Shown here one piece after another: positions 1 through 5,630 of a stretch of DNA of 5,797 nt. The first letter of the stretch is position 1. Each line of letters opens with the position of its first letter. The translations under genes and the position numbers were made by a program. Origin of the DNA: Xanthobacteraceae bacterium. GTDB taxonomy: Bacteria; Pseudomonadota; Alphaproteobacteria; Rhizobiales; Xanthobacteraceae. The notes beneath the pieces were generated by a model that did not search any database, was not told the origin of the DNA, and saw nothing but the letters and a program-made list of their open reading frames with translations. The stretch lies in NCBI GenBank assembly GCA_030039655.1, contig JASHVC010000358.1, positions 1 through 5,797 on the forward strand. The letters run 5' to 3'.

Positions 1-972
1 CGGGCCCATGGTGATGCCTTTCTCCAAGCCATCCCCGACCTTCACGCCGTTCGCGTATTCGGTGAAGCGCTTGAGGAAACGTGAATACACGTCCTCCTGC
101 ACATAGAAGCGCGTCGGCGAGATGCAAACCTGGCCGGCATTGCGATATTTGAATGCCGCGATCGTGTCGGCCGCTTTCTCGGGATCGGCATCGGCGAACA
201 CGACGACCGGCGAATGGCCGCCGAGCTCCATAGTGGTGCGCTTCATGCCCTTGGCGGCGAGCGCCGCCAAATGCTTACCGACCGGGATCGAGCCCGTGAA
301 GGAAATTTTGCGGACCACATCTTTGCTGAGCAGATATTCGGAAACCTCGGCGGGAATCCCGAATACAAGGTTGAGCACGCCCGCGGGCACGCCGGCGTCA
401 GCGAAGCAGCGTACCAACTCGACGCATGCGCCAGGCGTTTCTTCCGACGCTTTCAGAATGAGCGAGCAGCCGGCCGCAAGCGCGCCGCCGATCTTGCGCG
501 CCGGTGTCAGCACCGGAAAGTTCCAAGGCGTGAATGCGGCGACGACACCGATCGGTTCCTGGATCACCAGTTGGCGCACACCTCTCCCGCGGCCCGGCAC
601 GATGCGGCCGTAGGATCGGCGGCCCTCTTCGGCGTACCAGTCGATGATATCGGCCGACGTGGTCACCTCGGCGCGCGCTTCCGGATAAGGCTTGCCTTGC
701 TCCAGCACCATGATCTTGGAGATCGCGTCGATGCGCTCGCGCATCAGGTCAGCGGCCTTATGCATGATCCTGCAGCGGTCATACGCCGAGGTCGCCCGCC
801 ACACCTTGAAACCTTTTTCAGCGGCTTCGAGTGCCGTATCGAGATCGGCCTTGCTAGCGTGCGGAAGCTGGGCCAGCGGCTTCTCCGTCGCCGGGTTAAT
901 CACGTCCTCGCCCTTGCGGCCGTTGCCGCCGAGCCATTTGCCGTCGATAAAAAGTTCGAGATTGCCGTACAT
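1..972 (-). CDS. NAD(P)-dependent aldehyde dehydrogenase, succinate-semialdehyde dehydrogenase-like (5' part, truncated by window edge)
   Basis: This is the N-terminal 324 codons of an aldehyde dehydrogenase; about 150 more residues would be expected beyond the left edge. Such enzymes oxidise an aldehyde to its acid in the cytoplasm with NAD(P)+. Visible family marks, in order, are FTPWNFP (residues 147-153, oxyanion Asn151), the cofactor-site lysine Lys174 in LKASEE, FTGS (225-228), the general base Glu249 in MELGGHSP, and the nucleophile Cys283 in NAGQVCISPTRF. The motifs resemble the GabD/succinate-semialdehyde dehydrogenase branch more than betaine- or acetaldehyde-type enzymes, but the substrate cannot be fixed from sequence. 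The proline usual after Lys174 is alanine here. The ATG at 972 is preceded by a GAGGA ribosome site about 7 bases upstream. It lies 164 bases downstream of the codirectional alcohol dehydrogenase gene, so they may be cotranscribed, with palindromic repeat 1 in between. Confidence 0.93.
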   Translation of the reverse strand, partial: MYGNLELFIDGKWLGGNGRKGEDVINPATEKPLAQLPHASKADLDTALEAAEKGFKVWRATSAYDRCRIMHKAADLMRERIDAISKIMVLEQGKPYPEARAEVTTSADIIDWYAEEGRRSYGRIVPGRGRGVRQLVIQEPIGVVAAFTPWNFPVLTPARKIGGALAAGCSLILKASEETPGACVELVRCFADAGVPAGVLNLVFGIPAEVSEYLLSKDVVRKISFTGSIPVGKHLAALAAKGMKRTTMELGGHSPVVVFADADPEKAADTIAAFKYRNAGQVCISPTRFYVQEDVYSRFLKRFTEYANGVKVGDGLEKGITMGP

Positions 973-1039
973 GACCGTCCTCGCTTGGTGTCGTTGGGGG
1001 CTTTTCTTGGTCCGGGATTTAGCAGGTTTTTACAGGCCA

Positions 1040-1129
1040 GTCATGGCCGGGCTTGTCCTGGCCATCTCGATGCAAGTTGCACGACGGTGCCCACCCAAGC
1101 GAGATGCGCGGGTCAAGCCCGCGCATGAC
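1040..1129. repeat. Palindromic intergenic repeat 1 (two 28-base arms)
   Basis: The arms at 1040-1067 and 1102-1129 are inverted repeats of each other, matching at 22 of 28 positions, around a 34-base centre. Each arm also folds on itself: ATGGCC pairs with GGCCAT in the left arm, and in the right arm 1104-1112 pairs perfectly with 1118-1126 (9 bp) around the loop TCAAG. Accidental translation gives 'RVKPAHD' and 'GSSPRMT', peptides I associate with a repeat family common between genes in Bradyrhizobium-like genomes. It begins 7 bases after the alcohol dehydrogenase stop codon and sits before the aldehyde dehydrogenase gene. As RNA it would form a stable hairpin that could protect the 3' end of the upstream message or lower downstream expression; there is no T-run typical of an intrinsic terminator. 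Function is inference. Confidence 0.85.
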
Positions 1130-1136
1130 CATTTCG

Positions 1137-2282
1137 CTACATGCGCGTCGGATCGATCACGAAATTGGTGAAGCCGCCGTTGCGATCGTCCATGCCGGCC
1201 AGTACCTCGTTGACCTTAGACAACGGCGATACGCGATGTTCAAGGACGGAAAGATCGAGAGTGCCCGCGTCCGCCATAGCGACCATGTCTTCGCCCTCGC
1301 CGGTGGTGAACCACACCGACCCTTGCAAACCAATGCGATTGGTCATCATCCAGAATGCATTCAGCGGCAGCGTTTCCATCACGGCGCCGACGTTCACGGC
1401 ACGCCCGCCGCGGCGCAGGCAAAACAGCGCGCGCATCATGGCGCTCGCGGGCGCGCCGGGCGGCAAACAATCGATCATGCCGTCAACGCCATGGCCGTCG
1501 GTCAGCCTCTTCGCCCAGGCCACGAGCGGATCGGGCTGTGTAGGACCCGCGCCGGAGGACGGCGCATTGGGGACGGACAGAACTTCGATGCGTTGGGGCG
1601 CGAGTTCTTTGACGCGATTGAGTAGAGCTGCATTGCGGCCGGTGCCGAGAATTTTGGTCGCGCCCATCGCCAACGCGAGCTGCGCGGCGTTGAGGCCGAG
1701 CTGGCCGCTGATGCCGTTGATCAACAACGTCTGTCCGGGCCCGACGCCGATTTTCTTCATCGCCGCGTAGGCGGTGCCCAAATAGCCGAGGCGTGCCGCG
1801 GCCTCAAAGCTCACACTGTCGGGCAGCTTCACTAAAGAGCTCGCCGGCGCTGTGATGAACTGCGCCAGCCCGCCATACGGATACGCGCGCATGATCTCTT
1901 GCGAGCGGCCGAAATAACCCTGCAGCGTCCAGCTCGGACAATCGTAGGCTTGGCCGCCGCGGCACATCCGGCACGAGCCGCACGAACGCCCCGGATTGAC
2001 GTAGACACGCTCGCCCGGACGGACCTGCCACACCTGCTCGCCGACCTTGGCGACCACGCCGGCCGGATCGAGGCCGAAGATGGCCGGCAGCGGCGGCATC
2101 ATTTTGTTGTCCGGCGTGAGCGTGCCAAAGTAGTTGCTGACCACGCGGGTAAGGTTGGGCACGACGCCGCAGGCCTTGACCTCGACCAGCACATCGGTCG
2201 GCCGTGGCTCCGGCACCTCGATGCGATCGAGCGTCATCGGCGCTCCGTAAGCGTGCAGCCGCGCCGCGATCATGGTAGCCAT
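1137..2282 (-). CDS. Zinc-type alcohol dehydrogenase family protein (medium-chain dehydrogenase/reductase) lacking catalytic-zinc ligands
   Basis: A complete 381-residue medium-chain dehydrogenase/reductase, normal in length. The N-terminal GroES-like domain covers about residues 1-150 and the Rossmann domain about 170-320, with the cofactor loop INGISGQLG at 188-196. The four structural-zinc cysteines are present (Cys101, Cys104, Cys107, Cys115). The catalytic site is unusual: where relatives have CGVCHTD this protein has CGVVPNL (ligand Cys replaced by Val41), where they have GHE it has GLD (Leu71, Asp72), and the later ligand position appears to be Gly166. Alcohol oxidation by the standard zinc mechanism is therefore doubtful, although NAD(P)-dependent oxidoreductase activity remains plausible. 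Residues 238-252 form a Pro/Ser/Gly-rich insertion in the Rossmann half. The ATG at 2282 is chosen over the ATG three codons later because a strong GGGAGGAG site lies 4 bases upstream. It probably precedes the aldehyde dehydrogenase gene in one transcript. Confidence 0.92.
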   Translation of the reverse strand: MATMIAARLHAYGAPMTLDRIEVPEPRPTDVLVEVKACGVVPNLTRVVSNYFGTLTPDNKMMPPLPAIFGLDPAGVVAKVGEQVWQVRPGERVYVNPGRSCGSCRMCRGGQAYDCPSWTLQGYFGRSQEIMRAYPYGGLAQFITAPASSLVKLPDSVSFEAAARLGYLGTAYAAMKKIGVGPGQTLLINGISGQLGLNAAQLALAMGATKILGTGRNAALLNRVKELAPQRIEVLSVPNAPSSGAGPTQPDPLVAWAKRLTDGHGVDGMIDCLPPGAPASAMMRALFCLRRGGRAVNVGAVMETLPLNAFWMMTNRIGLQGSVWFTTGEGEDMVAMADAGTLDLSVLEHRVSPLSKVNEVLAGMDDRNGGFTNFVIDPTRM

Positions 2283-2286
2283 GAGG

Positions 2287-2294
2287 CTCCTCCC
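2287..2294 (-). promoter_or_regulatory. Strong ribosome binding site of the alcohol dehydrogenase gene
   Basis: On the minus strand this reads GGGAGGAG, followed by four bases and the ATG at 2282. It decides the start: the alternative ATG at 2273 would be too far away. Ten bases further upstream the RNA can form the 7-bp hairpin of palindromic repeat 2 (2305-2311 with 2317-2323), so the repeat abuts the ribosome landing site. Confidence 0.75.
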
Positions 2295-2298
2295 AGTC

Positions 2299-2415
2299 CG
2301 TCATACGCGGGCTTGACCCGCGTCTCCATGCTGAACCGCGCATACGCGAAAGCTTCGCGAAGCTTTCAGCTGCTTCGCTTCAGCATGGATTGGCGGATCA
2401 AGTCCGGCAATGACG
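2299..2415. repeat. Palindromic intergenic repeat 2 (two 37-base arms)
   Basis: The arms at 2299-2335 and 2379-2415 are inverted repeats with 29 of 37 positions matching; the inner parts (CCATGCTGAA and TTCAGCATGG) match perfectly. The centre carries a perfect 20-bp palindrome at 2348-2367. The left arm holds a perfect 7-bp hairpin, ACGCGGG with CCCGCGT, at 2305-2323. It belongs to the same family as repeat 1: 22 of 23 bases of 2300-2322 equal the reverse complement of 1107-1129. Read on the minus strand, the right arm yields 'VIAGLDPPIH', a peptide typical of falsely called ORFs from this repeat family. The element lies in the 5' leader or promoter region of the alcohol dehydrogenase gene. 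Confidence 0.85.
2348..2367. repeat. Perfect 20-bp palindrome inside repeat 2
   Basis: GAAAGCTTCG is followed immediately by its exact reverse complement, with no spacer. It forms the apex of the larger repeat 2 structure and would either cap a cruciform or, with no loop, be read as a symmetric protein site. The flanking bases 2347 and 2368 do not extend the symmetry. A related fragment, GCTGCTTCGC, follows at 2369-2378. Confidence 0.8.
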
Positions 2416-2662
2416 AAATAGCGAAAGCGTTCTCGCGGCGCGTTGTCCGCATGTGTGTCACGCGGCCGACAAGCGGATGCTGTATTAGCGGCAAACTTTG
2501 CCGGGGACCATATCCGCGACAAGACCATCAAGACGCGCTGCAAAAAATGCCGCGCGCAAAAAATGTTTCACTTCTGAAATTCGCAGTGTAAATGCTGGAG
2601 ACGAGAACTACAAAGTAGCGCGTCCAAACACTAACGTTCCCCACGAGAGAAGACATCAGATC
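2416..2662 (+). other. Non-coding leader region upstream of the small membrane protein gene
   Basis: No convincing gene is seen here. It contains two copies of GCAAAAAATG (2540-2549 and 2556-2565) spaced 16 bases apart. A weak promoter-like pair may lie at TTCACT (2567-2572) and TAAATG (2589-2594) with 16 bases between. A short plus-strand frame from a GTG at 2455 to a TGA ending at 2577 encodes 40 residues ending in TRCKKCRAQKMFHF; its CxxC pair resembles half of a zinc ribbon, but no ribosome site precedes it. The base composition of 2540-2662 is poorer in GC than the neighbouring genes, as expected for a control region. Confidence 0.45.
2540..2565. repeat. Short direct repeat GCAAAAAATG, two copies
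   Basis: Ten identical bases occur at 2540-2549 and 2556-2565, a 16-base period (about one and a half helical turns). Each contains an A6 tract in an otherwise GC-rich setting, preceded by alternating GC (GCGCT and GCGCGC). The repeat lies about 100 bases upstream of the small membrane protein gene. It could be a protein site or an intrinsically bent element; nothing in the sequence shows which. Confidence 0.5.
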
Positions 2663-2902
2663 ATGCGCGCTCCCAGCGTACTAATCGTCATCGTCACGGG
2701 CGTGTTCGCGGTTTATGGAGTTTGGGAGCACTTCGGAGTCCCAATCATTCCGGAAATAGATTTACCACTGATTGGCTCCACAAAGGGAATACTGCCTTTC
2801 TTGGCGGCCCATTCGTTCTGGATGGTGTTTTTGGCCTGGCTGGCGCTTGCGATCGCAGTGTTCTTGCCGAAGCACTCCCGCGAGAAGAGAGCAAACCTCT
2901 GA
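2663..2902 (+). CDS. Small two-helix membrane protein, 79 residues, family not recognised
   Basis: The predicted product has two hydrophobic segments, about residues 5-21 (VLIVIVTGVFAVYGV) and 43-68 (ILPFLAAHSFWMVFLAWLALAIAVFLP). They are separated by an amphipathic stretch with several prolines (VPIIPEIDLP). The tail PKHSREKRANL is basic, which favours a cytoplasmic C-terminus and, with two helices, a cytoplasmic N-terminus. The frame is open further upstream to 2498, but that part is Arg/Lys/Asn-rich and unlike coding sequence, and the ATG at 2663 begins exactly at the hydrophobic start; a weak GAGAGAAG sits about 10 bases before it. I do not recognise a family and assign no function. It is transcribed toward the polysaccharide deacetylase gene and ends 29 bases from that gene's end, so the two are not one operon. 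Confidence 0.65.
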   Translation: MRAPSVLIVIVTGVFAVYGVWEHFGVPIIPEIDLPLIGSTKGILPFLAAHSFWMVFLAWLALAIAVFLPKHSREKRANL

Positions 2903-2914
2903 GCCGCCACGCAG

Positions 2915-2929
2915 GGGGGCGTCGCCCCC
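2915..2929. terminator. GC hairpin between convergent genes, possible bidirectional terminator
   Basis: GGGGGC (2915-2920) and GCCCCC (2924-2929) form a perfect 6-bp stem with a 3-base loop. It occupies the middle of the 29-base gap between the stop codons of two convergent genes, where a shared terminator is expected. Neither side has a real T-run (plus-strand tail AATCATT), so it would be a weak intrinsic terminator at best. Confidence 0.5.
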
Positions 2930-2931
2930 AA

Positions 2932-4008
2932 TCATTCTCCGACGGTGCGCACGACGCTTGAGGTCGGCAGGGCGCTGACGGCGCTGCCGCCAAATTCCTT
3001 CATGATCGTGGCGTCGTATTCCGGCAGCGTCGCCGCCGGCTCTTTTGCCCTCACCTGCACGATCTTGAAGCCGCTCGCCTTGAGCTGAGCCAAAATCTCC
3101 GGCAATGCCAGTGAGGTCGGATGCTGGAAGTCATGCATCAGGATGATGCCTTTGCCGCGCTTCTTCAGCTTGGTCATCACGGAGGCGATGACCTGCTCGG
3201 GCTTGTGCATCTTGAAGTCGAAGGAATCGATGTCGGTCGAGAAGATGCCGAAATTTCGCGTACCCAGATAGGAGAGCATCTCGGGCGGCTGGCTCAACCC
3301 GGGGAAGCGAAAGAACGGCGACTCGGGCTCTCCCAAGGCGGCGTGCACGGCACTTGCGCCTTTCTCAAATTCCTCTTTGGCCTGGTCGATCGTCAGCTTC
3401 GCTAAATCGGCATGGGACCAGGTGTGGGATCCAATCGTGTGCCCCGCCGCCGCCACTTGCTTGAGGATTTCGGGATGCCACATGGCGTGCTTGCCGATGG
3501 GGAAGAACAGGCCCTTAGTGCACTGCGCCGCGAGGGCCTTGAGGACGGCCGGTGTGTTGCCGGGCCACGGGCCGTCGTCGAAGGTCAGCACCACCTCATT
3601 CTCGCGCAGGAAATCGTAGGCCTTAAAGTGCTCGAAGCCGAAGCCGGGCCCGCCTGTCGTATCGATCTCCACGATGCGGGAGACACCGAGCGCATTTGCA
3701 TTTTCGCAGGCCGGGCTCGACGCTGCGGCAACCATGGGACGGCTCGGCGCCGGAAATGCAGTCGGGGTGGCCGCAATCGTGGTGCGGCTTGGCGTCGGGA
3801 ATGCATTCGGGGCAGGCGGCAGAAAAGCCTCCGGAGGCGCTGACGGAGTTTGCATTCCGGCCGGCAAGGTTGGACGCGCAGCAATTGTCCCGGTGATCAG
3901 TTCCGGTTCCGCCTTGCGGATCGTATACTCGCGGCCAAACATGAAGCTTGTCAGCCCCACGGCGAACGCAACGCCGCTTACGGTGGCCAGAAACGCTAAT
4001 TTAGGCAT
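2932..4008 (-). CDS. Polysaccharide deacetylase (NodB homology domain), membrane-anchored or exported
   Basis: A 358-residue carbohydrate esterase family 4 type protein that would remove N- or O-acetyl groups from a polysaccharide in the periplasm or envelope. The N-terminus is a hydrophobic helix (about 4-24) after a lysine, with no clear signal peptidase site, so it is probably a signal anchor. Residues about 45-100 form a Pro/Ala/Ser/Thr linker holding two 15-residue repeats (68-82 and 83-97, core AFPxPSR). The NodB domain spans about 136-320 and has all five motifs: TFDDGP (142-147, Asp144 catalytic base and Asp145 metal ligand), SHTWSH (194-199, metal ligands His195 and His199), RFPG (234-237), DIDSFDF (259-265), and ILMHD (289-293, His292). 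An active metal-dependent enzyme is therefore expected. The ATG at 4008 has GGGGAAA upstream. Chitin, peptidoglycan and exopolysaccharide are all possible substrates. Confidence 0.93.
   Translation of the reverse strand: MPKLAFLATVSGVAFAVGLTSFMFGREYTIRKAEPELITGTIAARPTLPAGMQTPSAPPEAFLPPAPNAFPTPSRTTIAATPTAFPAPSRPMVAAASSPACENANALGVSRIVEIDTTGGPGFGFEHFKAYDFLRENEVVLTFDDGPWPGNTPAVLKALAAQCTKGLFFPIGKHAMWHPEILKQVAAAGHTIGSHTWSHADLAKLTIDQAKEEFEKGASAVHAALGEPESPFFRFPGLSQPPEMLSYLGTRNFGIFSTDIDSFDFKMHKPEQVIASVMTKLKKRGKGIILMHDFQHPTSLALPEILAQLKASGFKIVQVRAKEPAATLPEYDATIMKEFGGSAVSALPTSSVVRTVGE
3731..3820 (-). repeat. Two imperfect tandem 45-base repeats within the deacetylase linker
   Basis: The linker residues 68-82 and 83-97 are a duplicated 15-residue unit; the marker AATGCA occurs at 3755-3760 and again at 3800-3805, exactly 45 bases apart. 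The protein copies share AFPxPSR followed by a hydrophobic residue and AA. This is an in-frame duplication that lengthens a flexible spacer between the membrane helix and the enzyme domain; copy number may vary between strains. Confidence 0.7.
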
Positions 4009-4065
4009 CGAACTGTTTCCCCAAACGCAACAGCCGTCCGCTGGCGCGTGGCAGTCACCATCGTG

Positions 4066-4108
4066 CGAAATTGATTAATTTTCGGTTTGGTCGAGCGTCG
4101 GGCGCTCG
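4066..4108 (-). promoter_or_regulatory. Hairpin and AT-rich inverted repeat between the MmgE/PrpD and deacetylase genes
   Basis: Within this 127-base gap two structures stand out. CGAGCG (4092-4097) pairs with CGCTCG (4103-4108) around a 5-base loop and could end transcription of the MmgE/PrpD gene, although no T-run follows. Beside it, AAATT-GATT-AATTT (4068-4081) is an AT-rich inverted repeat about 60 bases upstream of the deacetylase start and could mark its promoter or an operator. I see no convincing -35/-10 pair. Treat both roles as tentative. Confidence 0.3.
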
Positions 4109-4135
4109 CGGCGCCGATGACCGCGGCCTCTGGAC

Positions 4136-5512
4136 TTACCCGCGCAGACTTGCAAGCTCGACCGGTTGATCGAATAACGTTCCGATCCGTTTCAGTACTT
4201 CGGCGGCGCGATCGGCACTCCAGCCGCCGTGCCGCGCATTGAGCAAAAACTTTTCCTCGATGTCGGTACGGGTCAACGGCTCCTGCACGCCGCCGCGCAT
4301 ATAGGACTGGCGCTGCTCCACCACCGAGCCGTCGCGCAGCGTGGCACGGACGTGGCCGGTGAAATTCTTCGGATACGGATTATTCGGGTCGATCTGATAA
4401 CGGACCTTGGCGGCGAGCGCGAGCACTTTGGGATCGCGCACTGCCGTATCGGTGAAATCGCCCAGGCCCACATTGCCGCGGACAAAACCCGCGGCGATGC
4501 AGTAAGGCGTAGAGAATTTGCCGGCGTAACCATTGGCGGGGTGCCGCTTCGCCGCTAGCGGTTCCCACAGCCGATGCACCGTGCCCTCGCCGACTTCGCA
4601 CACCATCTCGGCCACGTCGTCGGCCTTGATGCCGCGCGCGGCGAGCGCGCGCGCGCAGTCGATGTAGGGATGCGTCATGGTCCCGCACGGATAGGCCTTG
4701 AAAGCCAACGTCTCGGTGACCCATTTTTTTCCGAAGTCGCCGATCAGCGCCTCGTAATCGCCTTTGGTCGCATGGGCGAACGCGTGGAAGAAACCATGCA
4801 CGCCTTCGAACACCGTGCGCGGCCCGTTGAAACCCGCGCGGCCGAGCAGCGCCGCCTGCAAGCCCGACTGCGCCGCCCATCCGGCGTGCAGCCGCTTGGT
4901 CCACGCGCCTTCCGCCAGATATTCGATGATGCCGCTTGCCATCGAGGCGGCGGTGCCGAGCGCGTCGACCAACTGGCGCGGCGTAAGCTTGAGTGCGGCG
5001 CCGACACCGGCCGTTGCGCCCATGGCGCCGAACACGGCGGTCGGATGGAAGCCGGCCTTATGGGTGAGGGTCGGCGCCACAAGCCCGAGCCGGCATAGAG
5101 TCTCGACGCCGACAGCGATGCCGAGGAGGGCGGCGCGACCGTCGAGCTTGTGCCGTTCGCAAGCGGCCAGCACCGCCGGCACGATGACGGCGCCCGCGTG
5201 CACCGGGCCGCCCTCGAACGTGTCGTCGAAATCCTCGCCGTGGATGGCGGTGCCGTTGACCAGCCCCGCGCCTGCGGCCGTCAGCGTCCGCGCGTGGCCG
5301 ATGGCCGTGCACGGCCCGTCATCGTCGCACGCCGCGAGCGCGGCCTTCACATAATCTTCGTTGCGCGCCGTGACGGCGAGCCCGATCACGTCGATCAAGA
5401 GCTCGTCGCATTTGACGCGCACGGCGCTCGGCAATCGCGCCCCATCCAATGCGCAGATTTTCTGCGCGAGAGTTTCGGCGACAGCGACTCGGGGCAGATC
5501 GGGGGATGTCAT
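4136..5512 (-). CDS. MmgE/PrpD family protein (2-methylcitrate dehydratase / cis-aconitate decarboxylase-like)
   Basis: A 458-residue protein of usual length for MmgE/PrpD. Known members dehydrate 2-methylcitrate or decarboxylate cis-aconitate; many paralogues act on unknown carboxylic acids. Conserved blocks in order are NGTAIHGEDFDDTF (86-99), VHAGAVIVPA (104-113), KAGFHPTAVFGAMGA (152-166), EGAWTKRLHAGWAAQSG (201-217), FKAYPCGTMTHPYID (271-285) and KFSTPYCIA (332-340). Residues corresponding to the active site described for cis-aconitate decarboxylase appear present: Asp94, Thr98, His105, His156, Lys206 and His281. The exact substrate is unknown; no methylcitrate synthase or methylisocitrate lyase gene is in the window, so propionate catabolism is not supported. 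The ATG at 5512 is preferred over an in-frame GTG at 5563, because AAGG lies 5 bases before it and the 17 extra residues are not family-like. It is divergent from the gene at 5715. Confidence 0.92.
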   Translation of the reverse strand: MTSPDLPRVAVAETLAQKICALDGARLPSAVRVKCDELLIDVIGLAVTARNEDYVKAALAACDDDGPCTAIGHARTLTAAGAGLVNGTAIHGEDFDDTFEGGPVHAGAVIVPAVLAACERHKLDGRAALLGIAVGVETLCRLGLVAPTLTHKAGFHPTAVFGAMGATAGVGAALKLTPRQLVDALGTAASMASGIIEYLAEGAWTKRLHAGWAAQSGLQAALLGRAGFNGPRTVFEGVHGFFHAFAHATKGDYEALIGDFGKKWVTETLAFKAYPCGTMTHPYIDCARALAARGIKADDVAEMVCEVGEGTVHRLWEPLAAKRHPANGYAGKFSTPYCIAAGFVRGNVGLGDFTDTAVRDPKVLALAAKVRYQIDPNNPYPKNFTGHVRATLRDGSVVEQRQSYMRGGVQEPLTRTDIEEKFLLNARHGGWSADRAAEVLKRIGTLFDQPVELASLRG

Positions 5513-5612
5513 GTTTGCCTTGTACGTTTCCCAAACGCAGCGCACCACGCAGTGTTGCGCCACAGTCCGGGGATCGTAGCAAACTCAAAGCCACTAGGCG
5601 CAGAGAGCCACT

Positions 5613-5630
5613 GAGATTGATAACAATCTC
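5613..5630. promoter_or_regulatory. Operator-like perfect inverted repeat (7-4-7) in the divergent intergenic region
   Basis: GAGATTG (5613-5619) and CAATCTC (5624-5630) are exact inverted repeats around ATAA. The site overlaps the -35 box and spacer of the putative plus-strand promoter and lies about 100 bases upstream of the MmgE/PrpD start, so one dimeric regulator could control both genes. Its core ATTGATAACAAT is compatible with several regulator classes (MarR, GntR, or the T-N11-A pattern of LysR types); I cannot choose. No regulator gene is in the window. Confidence 0.6.

Noticed and set aside
214..1128. Long plus-strand open frame of 304 codons opposite the aldehyde dehydrogenase
   Set aside because: It is the antisense shadow of a well-supported gene, is Arg/His/Ala-rich with no family motifs, and ends inside palindromic repeat 1.
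1040..2415. The two repeats considered as a CRISPR array or as ends of an insertion sequence
   Set aside because: There are no regularly spaced direct repeats, no transposase, and no target duplication that I can see; they fit an intergenic palindromic repeat family.
2301..2543. Minus-strand 80-codon frame upstream of the alcohol dehydrogenase gene
   Set aside because: It translates repeat 2 ('VIAGLDPPIH'), a typical false ORF of this repeat family, and has no ribosome site.
1899..2591. Plus-strand open frame of 230 codons
   Set aside because: It runs antisense to the alcohol dehydrogenase gene and then through repeat 2; composition is not protein-like.
2498..2662. 55-residue N-terminal extension of the small membrane protein
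   Set aside because: The extension is Arg/Lys/Asn-rich, covers the A-tract repeats of a likely control region, and the internal ATG at 2663 coincides with the hydrophobic start.
4380..5098. Several open frames in both directions overlapping the MmgE/PrpD gene
   Set aside because: They are overlapping shadows caused by high GC content; only the MmgE/PrpD frame has conserved motifs.
5513..5563. 17-residue N-terminal extension of the MmgE/PrpD protein from a GTG start
   Set aside because: There is no ribosome site before the GTG, and the added residues are Cys/Trp-rich and unlike the family; the ATG at 5512 fits better.
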